Assembly: GCA_017992765.1 (NCBI GenBank)
Contig: JAGOOA010000002.1
Span: forward strand, 1-53,625
Length of the DNA stretch: 53,625 nt
Reading direction: 5' to 3'
Source: Syntrophorhabdaceae bacterium
GTDB lineage: Bacteria > Desulfobacterota > Syntrophorhabdia > Syntrophorhabdales > Syntrophorhabdaceae
In this document: positions 9,086-16,375 of the stretch, piece after piece
Position numbering within the stretch: the stretch's first letter is position 1
Layout: every line of letters starts with the position of its first letter
The notes under the pieces: generated by a model
The model's input: only the letters and a program-made list of their open reading frames with translations
What the model was told of the DNA's origin: nothing
Databases searched by the model: none
Program-made: the position numbers and the translations under genes

Positions 9086-11797
9086 GTGGGTGAGATAGTG
9101 GCAGAAGAAAAGAACGTATTGGTTGTAGGCGGCGGCATCGGCGGCATCACCGCAGCCCTTGAGCTTGCCTCATGCGGGGTTCAGGTAACCATGCTCGAAG
9201 AGGGCCCATCCATCGGCGGAAGGATGATACAGCTCGACAAGACCTTCCCCACCCTTGACTGCGCCACCTGCGTCCTTTCGCCCAAAATGGTGGAGGTGTC
9301 GCTCGACAAAAACATTGAGATCCTCTCCTGGGCAAAGCCGCTCGCGGTGAAGAAAAAAGGAAAGGGCTTCCAGGTTACCATCTTCAAAAAGACACGCTAT
9401 GTCGATACCAAGAAATGCACTGCCTGCGGTTCCTGCTCCACGGGCTGCCCTGTTGTCATGAAGAACGAGTTCAACATGAATACTGGACCGCGAAAGGCGA
9501 TCTATATCCCTTTTCCGCAGGCCATACCCAACAAGGCAAGCATAGACAAGCGCGAAGATCGGCCATGCAAGGCAGCCTGCATTGATGCATGTCCGATACA
9601 CACCAATGTTCTCGGATACCTGAAGCATATCAGCGAGGGCCGTTTTAAAGACGCCTACATGCTTATCAGGGCGACGAACCCCTTTCCCTCAGTGTGCGGG
9701 AGGGTTTGCTATGCACCGTGCGAAGGAGCGTGCAACAGGGGGCAGTTGGATGATCCCCTTGCGATCAGGGACCTGAAGCGCTTCGCGGTGGATCAGTTTG
9801 ATGTGGATTCCCTCGAGGTCCCCCAGATAACGAAGATGGAGAAAAAGGTGGCTGTCATCGGCGCCGGGCCTGCAGGCCTTTCCTGTGCTCACGATCTTGC
9901 CGTAGAAGGCCACGACGTAACGGTCTTTGAGGCGCTCCCTGAGCCTGGCGGCATGCTGCGCTATGCCATACCTGAATACAGGCTTCCCAAAGAGGAGCTG
10001 AGAAAAGAGATCGGCTACATTGAGAAACTTGGAGTCAAGATACAATGCGGAACCGAGATAGGCAAAGATATAACCCTCGACACAATAAAAAATGATTTCA
10101 ATGCGGTCTTCATAGGCACCGGCGCACCGAAGGGGCTGCCCCTTGGCGTGGAAGGGGAAGACCTCCCCGGCGTTATCGATGGCATTCGCTTCCTCCGCGC
10201 CGTAAACAGCGGTGAACCGGTGAAGACCGGGAAGATCGTCGCCGTTATCGGCGGAGGCAACACCGCCGTTGACTGCGCAAGAACAGCGAAACGCCTTGGC
10301 AGCGAGTCCGTGAAGCTTATCTACCGGAGAACCCGCGATGAGATGCCCGCCGCCCACGAAGAGATAGAGGCCCTTCTTCACGAAGGGATAGAGATACAAT
10401 TTCTCACAACACCGGTACATTTCCATGGAGAAGGCGGAAAGCTCGCCGGAATGGAATGCATCCGCATGGAGCTTGGCGAGCCCGATGCAAGCGGCCGCAG
10501 GCGGCCTGTTCCTGTTAAGGGCTCCGAGTTCTCTATGCCTGTCGATTCCGTTATCACGGCCCTTGGCCAGGCAACGCAGACCTCTTTTACGGAGGGGATC
10601 GGGGTATCGTTGGCAAAGAACGGCACGATCGAGGTTGATCCCTCGACAGGAGCAACCAATATTGAAGGCGTATTTGCGGGCGGCGACGTCTATACAGGGC
10701 CTGCCTATGTGGTTGACGCCATTGCCGCGGGCCAGAGGGCAGCCAGGTCGATAACCCGCTACCTGAAGGGTGAAGAGATAATAGCAGCAAACATGAGAAA
10801 GGCGCCGGAAAAGCTAACGGAAACAGAAGTGGCCGAGTTGAAGGGAAAATACCCCCGGCTGGAACGTATCTCCATGCCGGAGAAAAGCGTTGAAGAAAGG
10901 GTCGCGAATTTTGGCGAGGTCTCCGACGGATACAGCCCGGCAGATGCAATGGCCGAAGCGTCGCGCTGTCTCGCCGGCCAGATAGAAGGATGCATCCAGT
11001 GCGGGGAATGTGAAAGGTTGTGCGAGGTCGGGGCGATCGATCATACCATGCGGGATGAGATCGTGGAACTGGAATACGACAGCATAGTCCTTGCCCCCGG
11101 TTTTGACCTTTACGACCCCACTGAAAAGAAAGAGTACGGCTATGGTACGCTGGAAGGGGTTATAACGGGAATGGAGTTCGAACGGCTGTCTTCGGTCACC
11201 GGTCCGACAGGCGGCGATATCTTATTAAAGGGAAAGGTCCCGAAACGATTCTATTTCATCCAGTGTGTCGGGTCGAGGGACAGGCAGAGCGGCGCACGTT
11301 ATTGTTCCAGGGTGTGCTGTATGTACACGGCAAAACACGTCAATATAATACTGGACAGGATCCAGGATACAGAGATCTATGTGTCATACATAGACGTAAG
11401 GGCTTACGGCAAGGGTTATGAAGAGTTCTATAAGACCACCCAGGAGAGAGGCGCTATTTATATACGGGGTGTTCCCGGAGAGATAACGAAAACCGAAAAA
11501 GGGCTCCTGGTCAGGGTGGAGGACATGTTCAGCGGTGAGATACGTGAGGTAGAAGTGGATATGGTTATTCTCGCAACCGGGGTAAGGCCCCGTAAGGGAA
11601 TCGAAGAACTTTGCGGCATCATGTCGCTGGAGAGAGATGAATACGGCTTCATCAGGGCGGATTCGATAAATCCGTCAAGGACGAATGTGGAAGGCATCTT
11701 CGTGTGCGGTATGGGCTGCGGACCGAAAGACATCCCCGATACCGTTGCGTCCGGCGGAGAAGCGGCGGCACGGTGCATGGAGTATATAAACCAGTGA
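9086..11797 (+). CDS. HdrA with inserted GltD/NfnB-like NAD(P)H oxidoreductase module
   Basis: 903 residues, versus about 650 for ordinary HdrA. Residues 1-155 are HdrA (FAD motif GGGIGG at 15-20; ferredoxin Cys 111/114/117/121). Residues about 156-575 are a complete GltD/NfnB-type module: Cys-rich N-terminus from C161, FAD motif GAGPAG at 259-264, NAD(P) motif GGGNTAVD at 389-396, and YRRTRDEMPA. HdrA resumes at about 630 with GCIQCGECERLCEVGAID, then CVGSRD, YCSRVCCMYTAKH and the C-terminal FAD segment. The start is GTG 9086, or GTG 9098 preceded by GGGTGAG. The inference is that the inserted module gives this Hdr direct access to NAD(P)H. Hdr subunits follow downstream. Confidence 0.9.
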   Translation: MGEIVAEEKNVLVVGGGIGGITAALELASCGVQVTMLEEGPSIGGRMIQLDKTFPTLDCATCVLSPKMVEVSLDKNIEILSWAKPLAVKKKGKGFQVTIFKKTRYVDTKKCTACGSCSTGCPVVMKNEFNMNTGPRKAIYIPFPQAIPNKASIDKREDRPCKAACIDACPIHTNVLGYLKHISEGRFKDAYMLIRATNPFPSVCGRVCYAPCEGACNRGQLDDPLAIRDLKRFAVDQFDVDSLEVPQITKMEKKVAVIGAGPAGLSCAHDLAVEGHDVTVFEALPEPGGMLRYAIPEYRLPKEELRKEIGYIEKLGVKIQCGTEIGKDITLDTIKNDFNAVFIGTGAPKGLPLGVEGEDLPGVIDGIRFLRAVNSGEPVKTGKIVAVIGGGNTAVDCARTAKRLGSESVKLIYRRTRDEMPAAHEEIEALLHEGIEIQFLTTPVHFHGEGGKLAGMECIRMELGEPDASGRRRPVPVKGSEFSMPVDSVITALGQATQTSFTEGIGVSLAKNGTIEVDPSTGATNIEGVFAGGDVYTGPAYVVDAIAAGQRAARSITRYLKGEEIIAANMRKAPEKLTETEVAELKGKYPRLERISMPEKSVEERVANFGEVSDGYSPADAMAEASRCLAGQIEGCIQCGECERLCEVGAIDHTMRDEIVELEYDSIVLAPGFDLYDPTEKKEYGYGTLEGVITGMEFERLSSVTGPTGGDILLKGKVPKRFYFIQCVGSRDRQSGARYCSRVCCMYTAKHVNIILDRIQDTEIYVSYIDVRAYGKGYEEFYKTTQERGAIYIRGVPGEITKTEKGLLVRVEDMFSGEIREVEVDMVILATGVRPRKGIEELCGIMSLERDEYGFIRADSINPSRTNVEGIFVCGMGCGPKDIPDTVASGGEAAARCMEYINQ

Positions 11798-11858
11798 AAA
11801 AACCGAAAAGAAATAAGCCCAATAAGTCTTATAGGACCTATCAAAAGAGGTTCTTTAC

Positions 11859-13532
11859 ATGAAGACCGGGATCTTTATCTGCCATTGCGGGCACAATATC
11901 AAGCACACCGTTGACGTGAAGAAGCTGAGCGAATACTTCAAGACGTTTCCGAATGTAACCGTTTCACAGGATTATGTGTTCGTATGCTCCGAGCCGGGTC
12001 AGGACATGATCAAGGATGCCATTGAAAAAGAAGGGCTCGACCGCGTCATTATCGCATCCTGTACGCCCTCGCTCCACGGGCCGATGTTCAAGGATGTGCT
12101 GAGGAAGTCAAACCTTAACCCGTTCCTCTTGAGAAGGGTCAGCATCAGGGAGCACTGCGCCTGGGTCGGCAATGATGTAGAGGCCAACACCGAAAAGGCA
12201 AAGAGGCTTATATTGGCGGGACTTTATTCCTCGGCCCACTACGTACCCCTTGAGGAGAAGATCGTCGATGTGCAGAAGTCTGCCCTTGTCGTCGGCGGCG
12301 GCGTATCGGGCTTAAGCGCAGCGATATTTCTTTCCAAGATGGGCATGCATGTTTATCTTGTAGAAAAAGAAGCTGAACTGGGCGGACATGTGAGGACGCT
12401 CAAGAGCGTGTGGCCGGCAGGGAGGGACGGCAAAGGCATTATTGACGAAATGGTTAAGGAATTAGAAGGCCGAGAAAACATCGAGATATTCACCTCAACA
12501 ACAGTTGCCGGCCTTGAGGGTTTTTTCGGCAACTACGCGGTGACGCTTAATACCCCGCAGGGCGAGAAGAAGCTTACCGTCGGTGGAGCGGTCCTGGCCA
12601 TAGGTTTTTCACCCTTTGATCCGGGCATAAAGCCCGAATTGAATTACGGGAAAGATAAAAGGATTATCACGACCCTTGAGTTCGAGAACAACTCCGACAC
12701 CCTGCAGCTCCCCGAGAAGCCGAGGGTTGCCATACTCCATTGTGTCGGGTCGCGCGATGAACAGATAGGAAAGGTTTACTGTTCAAGGGTCTGCTGCGTC
12801 AACGCCTTGCGTGTAGGAAATGCGCTTAAAGATAAGTACAAGGATTCTTATGTGGAGTCCTTCTACATGGATGTAAGGGCCCATCCCAAAGGCGGAGAAG
12901 AATTCTTCGAAGACACCCAGGAAAAGGGCGTTCTCTTCACGAGGGCAAATGTAGGAGAGATAGTCCCTACACCTGCGGGAATTATAATCCGCGGAGAGGA
13001 CACGCTTTTTGGTGAAACCTTTGAGAGAGAGTTCGATCTTGTTGTTTTATCCATCGGGATGTCTTCGCCTGAGGACTGCAAGCTGGTTGCGAATACCTTC
13101 AAGATAGCTCTCGATAAGGACAACTTCTTCATGGAGGCCCATATTAAGCTCCGGCCTTTCGATACCGCCGTGAAGGGTATCTTCATTGCAGGGACATGCT
13201 CGGGCCCCAAGGATGTTGAGGAGTCGATCAACCACGGAAGGGCCTCGGCGGTCAAGCTCTTCGGGCTCCTGAACCTCGGTTATACTTACGTAGATCCCTT
13301 CATCTCATATGTTGATCCCAAGAGGTGCAGCGGCTGCAGGATGTGCGAGCATGCGTGTTTTTCAAATGCAATCAAATATGATGAGGAAAAGAGGGTTGTC
13401 CATGTGGAGGAGGCCGCCTGCATGGGCTGCGGCCTCTGCAATGCTACCTGTCCGTCATCGGCAATAGGCCTCAGGGGCTATATCGACCCCATGATCGGCG
13501 ATGAGATCAGCGGATTTACTGAGGCGATATAA
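11859..13532 (+). CDS. HdrA-like flavoprotein 2 (N-terminal HdrA domain, FAD domain, C-terminal 2x4Fe4S)
   Basis: 557 residues. It opens with the HdrA N-terminal domain (FICHCGHNI, SCTPSLHGPMF, REHCAWV), followed by an FAD domain with VVGGGVSGLSAA (about residue 144), HCVGSRDEQIGKVYCSRVCC, and SIGMSSPED. A C-terminal ferredoxin domain follows (CSGCRMCEHAC and CMGCGLCNATCP). Unlike canonical HdrA, the ferredoxin insert between the two halves of the FAD domain is absent; the sequence runs directly from GIIDEMVKEL to the second half. An AGAGG ribosome-binding site precedes ATG 11859. It is likely an electron-splitting or electron-relay subunit of the downstream MvhD/FrhB/HdrCB set. Confidence 0.88.
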   Translation: MKTGIFICHCGHNIKHTVDVKKLSEYFKTFPNVTVSQDYVFVCSEPGQDMIKDAIEKEGLDRVIIASCTPSLHGPMFKDVLRKSNLNPFLLRRVSIREHCAWVGNDVEANTEKAKRLILAGLYSSAHYVPLEEKIVDVQKSALVVGGGVSGLSAAIFLSKMGMHVYLVEKEAELGGHVRTLKSVWPAGRDGKGIIDEMVKELEGRENIEIFTSTTVAGLEGFFGNYAVTLNTPQGEKKLTVGGAVLAIGFSPFDPGIKPELNYGKDKRIITTLEFENNSDTLQLPEKPRVAILHCVGSRDEQIGKVYCSRVCCVNALRVGNALKDKYKDSYVESFYMDVRAHPKGGEEFFEDTQEKGVLFTRANVGEIVPTPAGIIIRGEDTLFGETFEREFDLVVLSIGMSSPEDCKLVANTFKIALDKDNFFMEAHIKLRPFDTAVKGIFIAGTCSGPKDVEESINHGRASAVKLFGLLNLGYTYVDPFISYVDPKRCSGCRMCEHACFSNAIKYDEEKRVVHVEEAACMGCGLCNATCPSSAIGLRGYIDPMIGDEISGFTEAI

Positions 13533-13539
13533 ATAAGAG

Positions 13540-13650
13540 CAGTGAATAGTATATAGTGAATAGTGGATAGCAAAAGAGAAATGAATAGTACAAGAATCGG
13601 TTTATTATTAGGTTTTAACTATTCACTATTCACTAACGACTATCCACTGT
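13540..13650 (+). repeat. Large imperfect palindrome built of 'gtgaatagt' words
   Basis: The left arm (about 13540-13571) repeats agtgaatagt and agtggatag; the right arm (about 13618-13650) repeats actattcact and ctatccactg. Some 27 of 32 positions are complementary by eye. The palindrome fills the 132-nt gap between hdrA 2 and mvhD. It ends 14 nt before the mvhD ATG, leaving the GGAGG ribosome-binding site free. As RNA it would form a long hairpin inside the presumptive operon. Confidence 0.75.
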
Positions 13651-13664
13651 AGTTTGGAGGTAAG

Positions 13665-14084
13665 ATGGCTGAAGACGAAAAAAACAAAAATCCGGAGATA
13701 GTAGGATTCTGCTGCTCCTATTGTACATTCAAGGCGTCCGAGATGGCGGGAAGCCTGAGGATGAAATATCCGGAAGGGGTCAAGGTTATCGAGGTCCCCT
13801 GTTCAAGCAGGGTTGACCCGGCATTTATTATCAAGGCAATAGTCGAGGGGGCCGACGGTGTTTTCGTTTCCGGCTGTCACCCCGGGGACTGCCACTTCAT
13901 AAAAGGGAATTACTATACCCGCAGAAAGATAGCGGCGTTAAAAGAGATGTTCGATGCATTTTCGATGAAGGATAAGCTCCGGCTTTTCTGGGTAAGCGCA
14001 TCCGAGGCACGGCGTTTTATCGATAAAGTGACGACTTTTTATAACGATATAAAGGAAAAGAACAATGAAAGGGAAAAAGCTTAA
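13665..14084 (+). CDS. mvhD: MvhD/FlpD-like [2Fe-2S] electron-transfer protein
   Basis: 139 residues. The family pattern is complete: FCCSYCTFKASEMAGSLR near the N-terminus, VIEVPCSSRVDPAFIIKAI in the middle, and DGVFVSGCHPGDCHFIKGNYYTRRKI. In methanogens and in Flx-Hdr or Mvh-Hdr complexes, MvhD passes electrons from a hydrogenase or dehydrogenase module to HdrA. A strong TTTGGAGG ribosome-binding site precedes ATG 13665. The 3' end overlaps the next gene by 20 nt. All key positions are Cys, not selenocysteine. Confidence 0.92.
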   Translation: MAEDEKNKNPEIVGFCCSYCTFKASEMAGSLRMKYPEGVKVIEVPCSSRVDPAFIIKAIVEGADGVFVSGCHPGDCHFIKGNYYTRRKIAALKEMFDAFSMKDKLRLFWVSASEARRFIDKVTTFYNDIKEKNNEREKA

Positions 14085-15075
14085 GAGCGGAGAGATCGAA
14101 AATGCTCTCAACGAGTTCCTGAAGGACGAACAGCACCTGGTCCTTGGATTTAAAAAGGGTGAAAGCGGCGTCAGCCACCAGATATTCAAGGGCGGCCTCG
14201 ATCATTATTCCCTTGTAAACCCCGTATTCGGAGCAAATGCGGCCCTATACCTTCGCCGGCTGTTTTCCAAAGGATTGAAGGTCATGCTCATGCTAAGGCC
14301 CTGTGAGATACGGGCCTATGTAGAGCTCGTCAAACTGACCCAGGTAGAGCGGGAAGACGTGATTGCCGTGTCCATTGATTGTTTTGGTACGGTGTCCTCA
14401 AAAGAAAAGAAGGACGATGTGCCTGTTGAGGCCGGCAAACTGACCGACTATTTCAAGGATAAGGATTCCATGAGGTGGGCCTGCAGCGTGTGCCGCGAAA
14501 GAAGAGGGGTTGTAGGGGACGCAGGGGTAAGGATCGATAAGTCCGGCAATCTCTGGATGATCCCCTACACGGAAAAAGGGGAAGACCTGGTTTCCGGCAT
14601 GGAAGGGGAATTCGAAGAGGTTCCCGCAGAGATGCTCATCCCGGAGAGCGCGAAGACGGACAAGTTCCAGGTAGACATGGAAACTTTCAATAAAGACTTT
14701 GAAAAGTGCATCATGTGCATGAACTGCAGGGATATGTGCCCCGTCTGCTACTGCATCGACTGTGTCTTTAACGGGGACGAATATCTTCCCAAGGGCGACG
14801 CCCTGCTCAACAAGATCTTCAGGACCGGTTCGACAACGATGCCGCGGGGGAAAGACCTTTTCCATCTCATAAGGATGTACCATGTGTCCCAGACCTGTGT
14901 TGGCTGCGGAGCCTGCGAGGAGGCCTGCCCTCAGGGGATCCCCCTGACAAAGTATTTCAAGGGCGTATCCGAGAGGCTCCAGGGCGTATTCTCTTACATG
15001 TCGGGACGAAATTTTGACGAGCCTATCCCCTATGTTACTTTTCTCGAGGATGAATTGAAAGAAGCAATGGATTAA
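14065..15075 (+). CDS. FrhB/FdhB-like flavin and iron-sulfur protein (coenzyme F420 hydrogenase/dehydrogenase beta-subunit family)
   Basis: 336 residues. Features typical of the family are GLKVMLMLRPCEIRAYVELVKL (about residues 72-93), ISIDCFG-like VSIDCFGTVS, WACSVCRERRG, and two cluster motifs near the C-terminus (CIMCMNCRDMCPVCYC; CVGCGACEEACPQG). Known members bind FAD and exchange electrons with F420, NAD(P) or formate dehydrogenase. No FrhA, FdhA or hydrogenase large subunit is nearby, so here it may be a soluble docking or NAD(P)-linked subunit of an Hdr complex. That role is inference. It overlaps mvhD by 20 nt. Confidence 0.85.
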   Translation: MKGKKLKSGEIENALNEFLKDEQHLVLGFKKGESGVSHQIFKGGLDHYSLVNPVFGANAALYLRRLFSKGLKVMLMLRPCEIRAYVELVKLTQVEREDVIAVSIDCFGTVSSKEKKDDVPVEAGKLTDYFKDKDSMRWACSVCRERRGVVGDAGVRIDKSGNLWMIPYTEKGEDLVSGMEGEFEEVPAEMLIPESAKTDKFQVDMETFNKDFEKCIMCMNCRDMCPVCYCIDCVFNGDEYLPKGDALLNKIFRTGSTTMPRGKDLFHLIRMYHVSQTCVGCGACEEACPQGIPLTKYFKGVSERLQGVFSYMSGRNFDEPIPYVTFLEDELKEAMD

Positions 15076-15117
15076 AAAGATATTAAATGCGCAATAAAAC
15101 AAAACAGGCAAGCGTAG

Positions 15118-15636
15118 ATGATAAAAGAAAAAGATCATGAAATAGTTTTCAAGTACACCGGGTACCGGCGGGAGGATTTTTCTGTCTGCCTGGGATGCAA
15201 GATCTGCGCATCCGTGTGCACCGTCAACGACCTCGCACAGAACGTCAACCCGCAGGAGCTCCTTATGAAGCTCTTTGTTGGAGAGAAGATCGAAGACGAT
15301 CATCCCCTCGTCCGCTACTGTACGAGCTGTTATCGCTGCACCACGGCCTGTCCCTGGCAGATAAGGATACCCGAGGTGGTCCGGGCCGTAAAGGAATCGC
15401 TTGGCATGGAATCCCGCTTTGAAAAGGCATTCAAGAGATCCCTTGATATCTGGGGCCGGGTATATGAGCCCTTTGTGGTGGCCATGACGGCGCTCGACCT
15501 CCTGAAGGGCGGCTACATAAAGTATATGCCGAAATGGATGGGGTATGCGGGCTTCCACCTCCCCCATAAGGTAAAAAGACTAAAACCTACGAACGCTTCA
15601 AAGGGATCGAACCCTTCCGAAGAAGGCAGGTCATGA
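15118..15636 (+). CDS. hdrC: Heterodisulfide reductase subunit C-like ferredoxin
   Basis: 172 residues with two 4Fe-4S motifs, CLGCKICASVC (about residue 27) and CTSCYRCTTACPWQIRIPEVVRAVK (about residue 69), separated as in HdrC. The NVNPQELLMKLFVG linker is also typical. Its end overlaps the next gene by 4 nt, the arrangement usual for hdrC-hdrB. It relays electrons from HdrA to the HdrB active site. Confidence 0.92.
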   Translation: MIKEKDHEIVFKYTGYRREDFSVCLGCKICASVCTVNDLAQNVNPQELLMKLFVGEKIEDDHPLVRYCTSCYRCTTACPWQIRIPEVVRAVKESLGMESRFEKAFKRSLDIWGRVYEPFVVAMTALDLLKGGYIKYMPKWMGYAGFHLPHKVKRLKPTNASKGSNPSEEGRS

Positions 15637-16316
15637 TGGAATACGGATATTATCCGGGGTGCTCTCTCACCGGCTCAGCGAAAAGGCTCGATCAGGGCGT
15701 CAGGCAGCTTTGTAAAAAGCTCGGCCATATCCTCAAGGAGATACCTGACTGGAACTGCTGCGGTGCCCTGGAATACGGAGACAGGAATGAGCTGGTGAGC
15801 ATCTCAGGGGAAAACCTGGAAAAGGCGCAGGGCATGTGCAAAGAAATCGTTGTCCCCTGCCCTGCCTGCTATAAGAACCTGAAAGATGCCGACCCCGACA
15901 GGTCGTTCAATATCCTGAGCCCCCTGGAGCTCCTGAGCGTTGAGGATCTATTAAAAATAGAACAAAAGAGGGATCTCAAGGGCCAGGTATTCTTTCCCTA
16001 TTACGGCTGCCTGCTCATGAGGCCTGAAGGGAACTCCATTAAAAACAGGAACATCATGGAAGATGTGATAAGCGCCTTCGGCGGCGAAGTTAACGGCGAG
16101 AACATGAAGGACCGGTGCTGCGGAGGCAACCAGCTCTTCCTTAACAAATGGGCCACCGAGAAGCTTTCAACGCTTATCCTCGGCAAGACCAAAGGGACTG
16201 TTGTTGTCTTCTGCCCCTTCTGCCACATGGCAATGAAGACCTTTGCCGAGGGCAGAAAGGTTATTTATCTAACGGACCTTCTGCTCTATGTCATGGGGGA
16301 GAATAATTCCTTATGA
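15633..16316 (+). CDS. hdrB: Heterodisulfide reductase subunit B-like protein (short)
   Basis: 227 residues, shorter than the roughly 290 usual for HdrB, but both CCG modules are present: YYPGCSLTGSAK, DWNCCGALEYG and PCPACYKNL in the first; YYGCLLMRP, DRCCGGNQLF and FCPFCHMAMK in the second. These cysteines form the noncubane 4Fe-4S clusters that cleave disulfides in HdrB. In a bacterium without coenzymes M and B the true substrate is unknown. The start may be ATG 15633 or 15636. The stop overlaps the duplicated start codon of the following element (ATGA at 16313-16316). Confidence 0.92.
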   Translation: MMEYGYYPGCSLTGSAKRLDQGVRQLCKKLGHILKEIPDWNCCGALEYGDRNELVSISGENLEKAQGMCKEIVVPCPACYKNLKDADPDRSFNILSPLELLSVEDLLKIEQKRDLKGQVFFPYYGCLLMRPEGNSIKNRNIMEDVISAFGGEVNGENMKDRCCGGNQLFLNKWATEKLSTLILGKTKGTVVVFCPFCHMAMKTFAEGRKVIYLTDLLLYVMGENNSL

Positions 16317-16375
16317 ATATACTGATAATAGGCGGAGGAATAAGCGGAGTTATGGGAGAGCGTAAAGGTATATGA
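16313..16375 (+). repeat. Duplicated 5' end of hdrA 3 forming a 20-codon mini-ORF
   Basis: The first 29 bases of hdrA 3 (from ATG 16372) occur identically from ATG 16313, 59 nt upstream. The upstream copy overlaps the hdrB stop (ATGA), encodes MNILIIGGGISG plus eight more residues, and ends at a TGA overlapping the true hdrA start (ATGA, 16372-16375). Because 59 is not a multiple of 3, the copy is out of frame. The result is a stop-start chain from hdrB to mini-ORF to hdrA. Confidence 0.9.

Noticed and set aside
13665-14084. Search for a selenocysteine in the MvhD-like protein, as in some methanogens
   Set aside because: All key positions are Cys codons and no in-frame UGA occurs.
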